Source: Actinomycetes bacterium (GTDB lineage Bacteria > Actinomycetota > Acidimicrobiia > Acidimicrobiales > RAAP-2). From it: a DNA stretch of 5,640 nt. The DNA lies in the NCBI GenBank assembly GCA_021841725.1, contig JAKCEC010000097.1, positions 1 through 5,640 on the forward strand, written 5' to 3'. Below are positions 1 to 5,040 of this stretch, piece by piece. The notes beneath the pieces were generated by a model. That model saw nothing but the letters and a program-made list of their open reading frames with translations, was not told where the DNA came from and ran no database searches. Positions within the stretch are counted from its first letter, which is position 1. Every line of letters begins with the position of its first letter. Position numbers and translations under genes: made by a program.

Positions 1-633
1 GACGACCCGGTCGCCGTGGGCGGCCTCGCGGTCGGTGATCACGCAGCTGATGACGCGGTGCGTGGCGAGGTCCTCGACGTTGATGCGCGTCCCGTGGGGT
101 AGGTACCACGACGCGCACTGACCCGGGATGTAGGAGTACCAGGTCGCCACGCCCTGGCGCGCGCCCACCACCCGGGGCCGCGACGTCCTCGTCACCGTGG
201 TGACGGGGCGGCGCACCAGCGGGCGCGGCGCGGCCGCCACTCGCACGGGGGACTTCTTCGCGGCGGTGGGCGTCGCGATGACGCGACGAACGGCGGTGAC
301 GACCACGGGGTCGGGCGCGGTGGTCACCTGCAAGATCACCGTGGAGAAGGGATGGATCGGGGTGCCCGCCGCGGGAATCTCACTCACCACGCGCACCCAC
401 TGCGAAGAGTTGGCGCCCGCTCCGGTGGTCTTGAAGTACAGCTGGGCGCTGAACATCTCGGAGTAGACGCCCGAACGTCCCAGACCGATGAAGTTCGGCA
501 TGGCCTCGAAGGCGTGACTGGTCGCGGCCTGCGCGGGGCTAGGCAGCGCGAGCGTCGCGACCATCAACACCGTGATGGTGGCGCTCAGCCATAACGTGGC
601 GCGTCGACGCGCACCACGGAGTCGTGCCCTCAG
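1..633 (-). CDS. Secreted RlpA-like double-psi beta-barrel protein (3' end beyond window)
   Basis: Exported cell-wall protein of the RlpA/DPBB type; family members bind or cleave peptidoglycan glycan strands. 211 codons are visible and the C-terminus lies off the left edge. From the chosen start: basic n-region (about 1-11, six Arg), hydrophobic core (13-30), signal peptidase I site after P-A-Q-A (about residue 36), a beta-rich segment (40-115), a basic Pro/Thr/Arg linker (about 120-158), then the barrel with GVATWYSY (161-168), LPHGTRINVEDLAT (178-191) and ITDRE (199-203). The family's usual AHxxLP reads CASWYLP, so the His thought to be catalytic is Ser175; Asp201 is kept. Cys173 and Cys197 could form a disulfide. 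No ATG, GTG or TTG precedes the signal peptide in frame after the stop at 682-684; the start given is a CTG with GGAGG 8 bases upstream. A GTG at 568-570 would cut into the hydrophobic core. A lost base near 633-656 is the alternative. Identity sure at family level, start unsure. Confidence 0.78.
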   Translation of the reverse strand, partial: MRARLRGARRRATLWLSATITVLMVATLALPSPAQAATSHAFEAMPNFIGLGRSGVYSEMFSAQLYFKTTGAGANSSQWVRVVSEIPAAGTPIHPFSTVILQVTTAPDPVVVTAVRRVIATPTAAKKSPVRVAAAPRPLVRRPVTTVTRTSRPRVVGARQGVATWYSYIPGQCASWYLPHGTRINVEDLATHRVISCVITDREAAHGDRVV

Positions 634-656
634 ATCTCCACCCTCCGCCAGGACAT
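630..656 (-). CDS. Possible 8-codon leader ORF ahead of the RlpA-like gene
   Basis: ATG at 654-656 opens an 8-residue frame, MSWRRVEI, ending in TGA at 630-632. It has a good Shine-Dalgarno (AGGAGA, in the hairpin loop 664-670). Its TGA overlaps the CTG proposed as start of the main gene, so the two frames are arranged as for translational coupling. Equally, this ATG may be the true start of the RlpA-like gene, separated from it by a one-base sequencing or real indel: a -1 shift before the TGA would join MSWRRVE to the Arg-rich signal peptide. The sequence alone does not decide between the two. Confidence 0.35.
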   Translation of the reverse strand: MSWRRVEI

Positions 657-677
657 CCGGTCGTTCTCCTCGACCGG
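657..677 (-). promoter_or_regulatory. Hairpin presenting the Shine-Dalgarno in its loop
   Basis: Perfect 7-bp inverted repeat CCGGTCG/CGACCGG with a 7-base loop that reads AGGAGAA on the minus (coding) strand. The 3' arm ends directly before the ATG at 654-656. In the transcript the ribosome-binding site would be displayed in the loop while the stem touches the start codon, an arrangement that could tune initiation by structure, temperature or a bound factor. The repeat is plainly visible; the regulatory role is inferred. Confidence 0.5.
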
Positions 678-720
678 CCCTTCAACGCTAGGTGAGGTGA
701 GCGCGCGGGGCAACTCTCTC

Positions 721-765
721 GGCCAAATTATTGCATAGTCCCTTATCAATAACTATTTATCAAGC
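721..765 (-). promoter_or_regulatory. AT-rich island, candidate promoter of the RlpA-like gene
   Basis: This is the only clearly AT-rich stretch in the left 4 kb. On the minus strand it holds two copies of TTGATAA (757-763 and 743-749, 14 bases apart), followed by TATGCA (732-737) and AATAAT (727-732). These resemble -35 and -10 elements, though no pair has ideal spacing. The upstream TTGATA includes the tatD stop codon. The position, 65-100 bases before the leader ATG, suits a separate promoter for the secreted protein, giving it expression independent of the upstream housekeeping genes. Confidence 0.4.
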
Positions 766-1548
766 TGGCAATCGGAACAGTCGCGCGCTGTTTTTTGACG
801 TTTCCTCGCGGACCCGTGCGACGTCCTCGCCGCGCAGCGCGGCCAGGTACTCACCCACCACGCTGACCAGAGCCGGCTCGTTGGCCTGCCCGCGGTGCGG
901 CACGGGGGCCAGGAAGGGACTGTCGGTCTCGACGTGGAGCCGATCGAGGGGCACCAGGCACGCGGCCTCACGCAACGACTCCGCGTTCTTGAACGTCACC
1001 ACGCCCGAGAGCGAGATGTCGCACCCGCGTTCGAGACAACGCGTCGCCTCGCGCGGGGTGCCGGTGAAGCAGTGGATCACCGTGCGCGCGGGCACGCCTT
1101 CGGCGTCGAAGACCTCGAAGAGGTCGTCGAAGGCCTCGCGGCAGTGGATCACCAGCGCGAGGTCGAGTTCGTGCGCCAACTGCACTTGGCGCGCGAGGGC
1201 CCGCCGTTGCGCCACGCGCGGGGAATGCTCGTAGTAGTAGTCCAGCCCGCACTCGCCGATGCCGACCAGTCGGGGGTGTCCGGCGCGCGCCAGTTCGACG
1301 AGGGCGTCGACGTCGGAGGTGGCGTCGTGGGGGTGCAGGCCCACGGTGGCGAAGATGTCGACCTCGCCCGAGAGGTCGGTGAGGGCGAGGGCCTCGCGCG
1401 AAGACGCCGCGTCGGTGCCGATGACCACCACGCGACGTACGTTGGCCGCCGCCGCGCGCGCGAGGGCGTCGTGCACCGACCCCGCGATCTCGCGCTCACC
1501 CAGGTAGCGGTCCTGGAGGTGGCAGTGCGCGTCGGTCCAACTACTCAT
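760..1548 (-). CDS. tatD: TatD family metal-dependent DNase
   Basis: Cytoplasmic metal-dependent hydrolase with a TIM-barrel amidohydrolase fold; TatD enzymes act as 3'-5' exonucleases or DNases in DNA repair and turnover. All metal ligands expected of the family are visible (numbered from the ATG at 1548): DAHCHL with His8 and His10, Glu99 in GIGECGLDYY, His135 in VIHCREA, His159 in VIHCFTG, and Asp209 in VETDSPFLAP. At 262 residues it is full length. A GTG three bases upstream (1551) is possible, but the ATG at 1548 has AAGG 6 bases before it, a better spacing. The start lies inside the end of metG (8-base overlap), so the two are very probably co-transcribed and translationally coupled. 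metG-tatD is a common bacterial pairing. After the stop the AT-rich island begins at once. Confidence 0.95.
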   Translation of the reverse strand: MSSWTDAHCHLQDRYLGEREIAGSVHDALARAAAANVRRVVVIGTDAASSREALALTDLSGEVDIFATVGLHPHDATSDVDALVELARAGHPRLVGIGECGLDYYYEHSPRVAQRRALARQVQLAHELDLALVIHCREAFDDLFEVFDAEGVPARTVIHCFTGTPREATRCLERGCDISLSGVVTFKNAESLREAACLVPLDRLHVETDSPFLAPVPHRGQANEPALVSVVGEYLAALRGEDVARVREETSKNSARLFRLPA

Positions 1549-3076
1549 CACTCACCTTGATACGCGGGAAGAGCGGTTCGCCCTTGTGGATCTCGTGGAC
1601 GGCGCGGTAGCGACCCCACTGCGCCGCGGTGTCGAACACTTCGTCGCCGGGAGCCCCGTCGAGACCGATGCGCGACCAAATCGTGGCGCACACCCGCGGG
1701 ATGGCGGGGGTGGCGAGGAGGCTAACCAGGCGAATCGCCTCGAGAGCGTTGCCCATGACCGCCTCGAGCGCGTCGCCGGGCTCCATCTTCCAGGGCGCGG
1801 TGCTCTCCAGGTAGGCGTTCGTCGCCCCGATGAGTCCCCAGGTGGCTTCGAGGGCGTGCTGGGGGGCGAAGCGGTTCCACGCTTCGCGCGCGCCCGCCAC
1901 CGCCGCCTCGGCCGCGACGCGCAGTTCACTGGTCGGCTCGGGCGCGGGGCCCCGGCCGGCGCACTTGGACGCGACGATGGTACTCACGCGCGCCACCAGG
2001 TTGCCCAAATTGTTCGCCAGGTCGGTGTTGTAACGCGCGGTGATGCCCTCGTGGGAGAAGTCCCCGTCGTTGCCCAGGGACGTCTCGCGCAAGAGGTAGT
2101 AGCGAATCGCGTCGACGCCGAACTCGTCGGTCAGCGTCACCGGGGCGATGTCGGTGAGTTTCACGGCGCCTTCGGCGGCCATGGTCTTGGATAACTTTTG
2201 CCCCCCCACCAGCAACCACCCGTGCACCTGGACGTGGCTGACGGGCTCGAGCCCCGCCGCCATGCACATGGCCGGCCACCAGACGCAGTGAAAGCGCAGG
2301 ATCTCCTTGCCCACCAAGTGGTGCGAGGTGGGCCACCACTCGCCCGTCCGGTCGTCCTCACGCCCGTAGCCGATGGCGGTGAGGTAATTGATCAACGCGT
2401 CGTACCAGACGTAGAACACGTGCTGGTCGTCCCAGGGAACGGGCACGCCCCAGGAAATGGACGTGCGGGTGATCGAGATGTCGCGCAGGCCGCCGCGGAT
2501 GAAGGAGAGCGCCTCGTTGCGCTTGGTCTCGGGGGTGACGAACCCGGGGTGCTCGGCGTAGTAGCGCTCGAGGGGTTCGGCGAAGGCACTGAGGCGAAAG
2601 AACCAGTTCTCCTCCTGCATTTCGCTCAGGACGCGCCCGTGGATGGGGCAGCGACCGTCGTCACTGGACTCGCGCGTGTAGTAGTCCTCGCAACTCACGC
2701 AGTAGAGACCCTGGTAGACGTCCTTGTAGATGTAGCCGTTCTCGTAAACCGCGGTGAGGAACTTCTGCACCGTCTCGTAATGGCGGGGCTCGGTGGTGCG
2801 GATGAAATCGTCGTAACTGATGTCCAGGGCGTCCCACGCCTCCCGGAAACGGCGCGAGGTCCGGTCCGTCCACTCTCGCGGACTCACGCCGTTCTTGAGC
2901 GCCGCGTCGGCCACCTTCTGTCCGTGTTCGTCGGTACCGGTCAGGAACTTGGTGTCGTCGCCGAGCAGGCGGTGCCAGCGCGCCATGGCGTCCGCGTTCA
3001 CCGTGCAGTAGGCGTGACCTACGTGGGGAGCGTCGTTGACGTAATAAATCGGGGTGGTGATGTAGTAATGCGCCAT
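1541..3076 (-). CDS. metG: Methionyl-tRNA synthetase
   Basis: Class I aminoacyl-tRNA synthetase that charges tRNA(Met) with methionine in the cytoplasm; essential. 511 residues. The Rossmann catalytic domain starts at the N-terminus (ITTPIYYVNDAPHVGHAY) with the HIGH motif as HVGH (18-21). The connective domain carries a zinc knuckle of the CxxC...CxxH form: Cys126, Cys129, Cys143, His146. WYDALINYL (224-232) and GKEILRFHCVWWPA (256-269) are typical MetRS segments. The KMSKS loop appears as KLSKT (294-298), followed by an unusually long stretch before DEFGVDAIRYYLLR. The C-terminal part is the helical anticodon-binding domain; there is no appended EMAP-like tRNA-binding domain, as in other short MetRS forms. 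It begins 12 bases after the rsmI stop without a clear Shine-Dalgarno, so coupling to rsmI is likely. Confidence 0.97.
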   Translation of the reverse strand: MAHYYITTPIYYVNDAPHVGHAYCTVNADAMARWHRLLGDDTKFLTGTDEHGQKVADAALKNGVSPREWTDRTSRRFREAWDALDISYDDFIRTTEPRHYETVQKFLTAVYENGYIYKDVYQGLYCVSCEDYYTRESSDDGRCPIHGRVLSEMQEENWFFRLSAFAEPLERYYAEHPGFVTPETKRNEALSFIRGGLRDISITRTSISWGVPVPWDDQHVFYVWYDALINYLTAIGYGREDDRTGEWWPTSHHLVGKEILRFHCVWWPAMCMAAGLEPVSHVQVHGWLLVGGQKLSKTMAAEGAVKLTDIAPVTLTDEFGVDAIRYYLLRETSLGNDGDFSHEGITARYNTDLANNLGNLVARVSTIVASKCAGRGPAPEPTSELRVAAEAAVAGAREAWNRFAPQHALEATWGLIGATNAYLESTAPWKMEPGDALEAVMGNALEAIRLVSLLATPAIPRVCATIWSRIGLDGAPGDEVFDTAAQWGRYRAVHEIHKGEPLFPRIKVSDE

Positions 3077-3088
3077 CCGACAAGGGTA

Positions 3089-3988
3089 CTAACTGGTGCC
3101 CGCGGACCCGTCACGCGCGGGGGCGCCGGGTCCCTCGTCAGCGCGCATCGTCAACGCGAGGGCGTAGGTCTCGCGACGCGCCACCCCGAGTTCGGCGACC
3201 ACGTCGGCCACCGCGTCGCGCACGGAGGCACCGTGCGAGAAACGCTCGCGCAAGGCGGCGGCCACCACGGCTTGCGCCGGCGCCTCGGGCTCGCCGGCGC
3301 CCTCGAGGACCACCACGATCTCACCGCGGACGTCGCGCGCCGACAGTTGCGCGGCCAATTCCTGCACCGTGCCGCGCAGCACCTCCTCGTGCAGTTTGGT
3401 GAGTTCACGCACCACCGCCGCGCGACGTCCGGGCAGCGACCGCGCGAGCTCGCCCAGCGTCGCGGCGACGCGTTGGGGGGATTCGTAGAACACGATCGTG
3501 CGCCGCTCGCGACGCCACGCGGCGAAACTCGCGGCGCGTTCGCCGGCCTTGCGACCGAGGAAACCCTCCATCACGAAGCGGTCGGTCGCCAATCCGCTGA
3601 CGCTGAGCGCCCCGATGACGGCGGTGGGTCCCGGCGCCGTCGACACGGTAAGACCGGCGCGCACCACGTGCGCCACGACCGTGGCGCCGGGGTCCGAGAT
3701 GCCCGGGGTCCCCGCATCACTGATGAGCACCACGAGTTCGCCACGGGCCACCCGCTCGACCACCTCGACGCTGGCCGCCGTCTCGTTGTGCTCGTGCAGG
3801 GCGAGGAGGCGATGACGCGGCGAGATGCCGTGCGCCGCGAACAAGGTCCGCGAGTGGCGGGTGTCCTCGCAGTAGACGGCGTCGGCGCCCTCGAGCAGGG
3901 CGAGGGCCCGCGGCGACAAGTCCCCCAGGTTGCCGATGGGGGTGGCCACGATCATCAGTTGGCCGCGGGGCGCGGATTCGTGACTCAT
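3089..3988 (-). CDS. rsmI: 16S rRNA (cytidine(1402)-2'-O)-methyltransferase
   Basis: SAM-dependent methyltransferase of the tetrapyrrole methylase fold; RsmI adds the 2'-O-methyl group of C1402 in the decoding centre of 16S rRNA. 299 residues from the chosen start. Signature segments in order: IVATPIGNLGDLSPRAL (13-29), YCEDTRHSRTL (39-49), ISDAGTPGISDPG (89-101), STAPGPTAVIGALSVSGL (116-133), FVMEGFLGRK (138-147), IVFYESPQR (165-173) and REMT-like RELTKLHEEVLRG (194-206). The C-terminal 15 or so residues are a Gly/Ala/Pro-rich tail of no clear function. ATG 3988 is chosen because GGAG lies about 9 bases upstream and the family homology begins right after it; a GTG at 4042 would add 18 unrelated residues and run into the bL37 promoter. 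It appears to be the first gene of the rsmI-metG-tatD cluster. Confidence 0.95.
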   Translation of the reverse strand: MSHESAPRGQLMIVATPIGNLGDLSPRALALLEGADAVYCEDTRHSRTLFAAHGISPRHRLLALHEHNETAASVEVVERVARGELVVLISDAGTPGISDPGATVVAHVVRAGLTVSTAPGPTAVIGALSVSGLATDRFVMEGFLGRKAGERAASFAAWRRERRTIVFYESPQRVAATLGELARSLPGRRAAVVRELTKLHEEVLRGTVQELAAQLSARDVRGEIVVVLEGAGEPEAPAQAVVAAALRERFSHGASVRDAVADVVAELGVARRETYALALTMRADEGPGAPARDGSAGTS

Positions 3989-4026
3989 TGCTCGCGTCTC
4001 CTCGTTTGGCCCGACGGGCGTCGAAC

Positions 4027-4044
4027 CTACTAACATTGTCACCT
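4027..4044 (+). promoter_or_regulatory. -10 box giving a probable leaderless bL37 transcript
   Basis: TAACAT at 4031-4036 fits the actinobacterial -10 pattern TANNNT. The ATG of the bL37 gene starts 8 bases after it, so transcription would begin at or next to the start codon. No Shine-Dalgarno is present, which agrees. A weak -35 (TTGGCC, 4006-4011) lies 19 bases upstream. The divergent rsmI start is only 56 bases away. Confidence 0.5.
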
Positions 4045-4128
4045 ATGTCGAAGCGGACCAATAAGCGCAAGTTACGCGCCAAGAAGAAGGCCAACCACGG
4101 CAAGAAGCCGAACTGCGGTCGCGGCTGA
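4045..4128 (+). CDS. Large-subunit ribosomal protein bL37 (27 residues)
   Basis: Very small, very basic protein, MSKRTNKRKLRAKKKANH followed by GKKPNCGRG; 13 of 27 residues are Lys or Arg. The KKKANHGKKPN core matches my memory of the actinobacterial bL37 family (24-residue proteins such as that of Mycobacterium smegmatis, ending in SKANHGKRPN plus one residue), first seen in mycobacterial 50S structures, where it lies buried in 23S rRNA. The role here is therefore structural, in the large ribosomal subunit. This copy has a four-residue C-terminal extension (CGRG) with one Cys. The gene is isolated, divergent from rsmI by 56 bases, and probably leaderless. One rare TTA codon (4072-4074) is present. 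Gene finders with a length cutoff would miss it. Assignment rests on motif recognition, not a search. Confidence 0.85.
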   Translation: MSKRTNKRKLRAKKKANHGKKPNCGRG

Positions 4129-4156
4129 GCCGTTGACTTCGGGGGCGTCGCTCCGA

Positions 4157-4181
4157 CAATTTTCCCCGTGGCGGGAAATTG
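4157..4181 (+). terminator. Inverted repeat after bL37, possible terminator
   Basis: CAATTT and CCC on the left pair with GGG and AAATTG on the right around a small loop near GTGGC, with one or two bulged bases: a stem of about 9-10 bp, 28 bases after the bL37 stop. No T-run follows on either strand, so a classical intrinsic terminator is not shown; actinobacterial terminators often lack the T-run. It lies between convergent genes and could act in both directions. Confidence 0.4.
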
Positions 4182-4205
4182 GCTGGGCGCGTCATGCTGT
4201 TCCTC

Positions 4206-4221
4206 ACCCGGCCCCCCGGGT
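4206..4221 (-). terminator. GC hairpin after the DUF3817 gene, possible terminator
   Basis: Perfect 6-bp inverted repeat ACCCGG/CCGGGT with a 4-base loop, 36 bases beyond the stop of the minus-strand DUF3817 gene. It is strong for its size but has no T-run. With the hairpin at 4157-4181 it divides the convergent intergenic gap. In GC-rich DNA such repeats arise by chance more easily. Confidence 0.3.
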
Positions 4222-4256
4222 CGCTTCGCCCTACCCGTCCTGGTGATCGCCGGACG

Positions 4257-4589
4257 CTACGCGCGTCGACGGGGGATGCCCTCGGGGTAGATCTTGCGCG
4301 CGAGGTACCACTCGACCACGAAGGCGACGCCGGGCACGAATCCGGCCAGCAGCATCGCCAGCAGGTACGCCAGATTCAGTTTGGCTTTGAGCACGAACTG
4401 GAACGACATGATCATGTAGATCGGGTACAGCACCATGCCGTGACCGACACCGTCGATCACCACCACGGGACGCAGGCTCTTCCACAGACTGAGGTCCCAC
4501 TGGTGGAGCGCGAGGGTGAGGAACAGCGTGAGCAGCGTCGTGCCCGTCACGAACGACATGAGGCGGTAACGGCGGAACGCGGCGTCCAC
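4257..4589 (-). CDS. DUF3817 family integral membrane protein
   Basis: Small inner-membrane protein of 110 residues with three predicted helices (about 9-29, 42-66 and 72-96). Layout and conserved residues fit DUF3817: an N-terminal FRRYRLMSFVTGTTLL segment, the DGVGHG motif (46-51) at the head of helix 2, and a final helix ending in VEWYLARK (92-99). The biochemical role of the family is unknown to me. The start is GTG 4589, immediately after the TAG of the upstream gene with no bases between, so the pair is translationally coupled; GGGG about 9 bases upstream may serve as ribosome-binding site. An ATG at codon 11 would remove part of the conserved N-terminus. The C-terminus is short and basic (IPRRRA), consistent with a cytoplasmic tail. 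Confidence 0.75.
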   Translation of the reverse strand: MDAAFRRYRLMSFVTGTTLLTLFLTLALHQWDLSLWKSLRPVVVIDGVGHGMVLYPIYMIMSFQFVLKAKLNLAYLLAMLLAGFVPGVAFVVEWYLARKIYPEGIPRRRA

Positions 4590-4970
4590 CTAGTGACCCC
4601 AGAGTTTCTTCTTGGGGACGTCGGCCAGTTGGGCCAGGTGATCGTTGTACGCCGCCAGGGTGGGGTCCTCCTCGTCGAGGGTCGCGTCGACGACGCGCGC
4701 CACGGCCGCTTCGGCGCGCATTCGCTCCTCGAAGTCGCGCCGCGCGGCCTCCTGGTCCTCGGTGGGCTTCTCCACGTGCAGCAGCTGCCACCACCCGAAG
4801 ACCCCCAGGACCGCGAAGCAGGGCCACTCAATGGCGTAGAGGAAGCTCAGCGAATTCCCGCCGAAGGCGCGGCCCACCTGCCACCAATCGGCCAGCACGC
4901 ACATGACCAGCCACGCCGCCAGGGCGAGGTGCACCGCGAGGGCACGGCCCGAAAAATACTTTGCACGCAC
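4590..4970 (-). CDS. Two-helix membrane protein of unknown function
   Basis: 126 residues: a short basic start (VRAKYFSGR), helix 1 (about 10-28) ending in ADWWQVGRA, helix 2 (about 42-62, preceded by GGNSLSF and containing AIEWPCFAVLG), then a charged, probably helical cytoplasmic tail (66-126) with DEEDPTLAAYNDHLAQLAD (99-117). I recall similar uncharacterised actinobacterial proteins with a GN-LS-YA-EWP helix and a D-P-LAAYN-YLA tail motif, but I cannot give a function. The WWQxxRA after helix 1 recalls the G-WQ--R segment after the first helix of SURF1, a cytochrome oxidase assembly factor; the rest does not resemble SURF1. GTG 4970 is chosen because it lies 7 bases after TAGGGT and matches the expected N-terminus; GTG 4979 is possible. 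Coupled to the DUF3817 gene and divergent from ctaG. Confidence 0.75.
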   Translation of the reverse strand: MRAKYFSGRALAVHLALAAWLVMCVLADWWQVGRAFGGNSLSFLYAIEWPCFAVLGVFGWWQLLHVEKPTEDQEAARRDFEERMRAEAAVARVVDATLDEEDPTLAAYNDHLAQLADVPKKKLWGH

Positions 4971-4983
4971 CCGCAACACCCTA
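4971..4983 (-). promoter_or_regulatory. -10 box for the two-gene membrane operon
   Basis: On the minus strand TAGGGT (4978-4983) is followed by 7 bases and then GTG 4970. This again places the likely transcription start at the start codon, and no Shine-Dalgarno is evident. No convincing -35 is seen. It would drive the 126-residue protein and the DUF3817 gene together. Confidence 0.4.
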
Positions 4984-5026
4984 GCGGCGCGACGACCTCG
5001 TCGAAGGACTCGCGCGCGTCGCGCCG

Positions 5027-5040
5027 TAGGATGACGGGGT
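5027..5040 (+). promoter_or_regulatory. -10 box of ctaG, probable leaderless start
   Basis: TAGGAT (5027-5032) lies 8 bases before the ATG at 5041, the same geometry as at bL37. GGGG sits 2-5 bases before the ATG, too close for a good Shine-Dalgarno. It stands back to back with the minus-strand -10 at 4978-4983, so the 70-base gap carries two divergent promoters. Confidence 0.45.

Noticed and set aside
197..594. Plus-strand frames of 89 and 80 codons
   Set aside because: Antisense to the signal peptide and linker of the RlpA-like protein; no ribosome-binding site or recognisable content.
657..759. c-di-AMP (ydaO-type) riboswitch, as found before some actinobacterial cell-wall hydrolase genes
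   Set aside because: The leader is only about 100 bases and I see none of the conserved riboswitch core; only the short hairpin at the ribosome-binding site is present.
731..1560. Plus-strand frames of 167 and 221 codons
   Set aside because: Both are antisense to tatD, whose metal ligands are all intact.
2198..4033. 611-codon open frame on the plus strand
   Set aside because: It lies antisense to metG and rsmI, both with complete family signatures. Its product is Gly/Val/His/Arg-rich without recognisable motifs, the typical artefact of GC-rich codon bias.
3989..4042. GTG at 4042 as a longer rsmI start
   Set aside because: It adds 18 residues unlike the family, lacks a Shine-Dalgarno and overlaps the bL37 -10 box; ATG 3988 has a good site.
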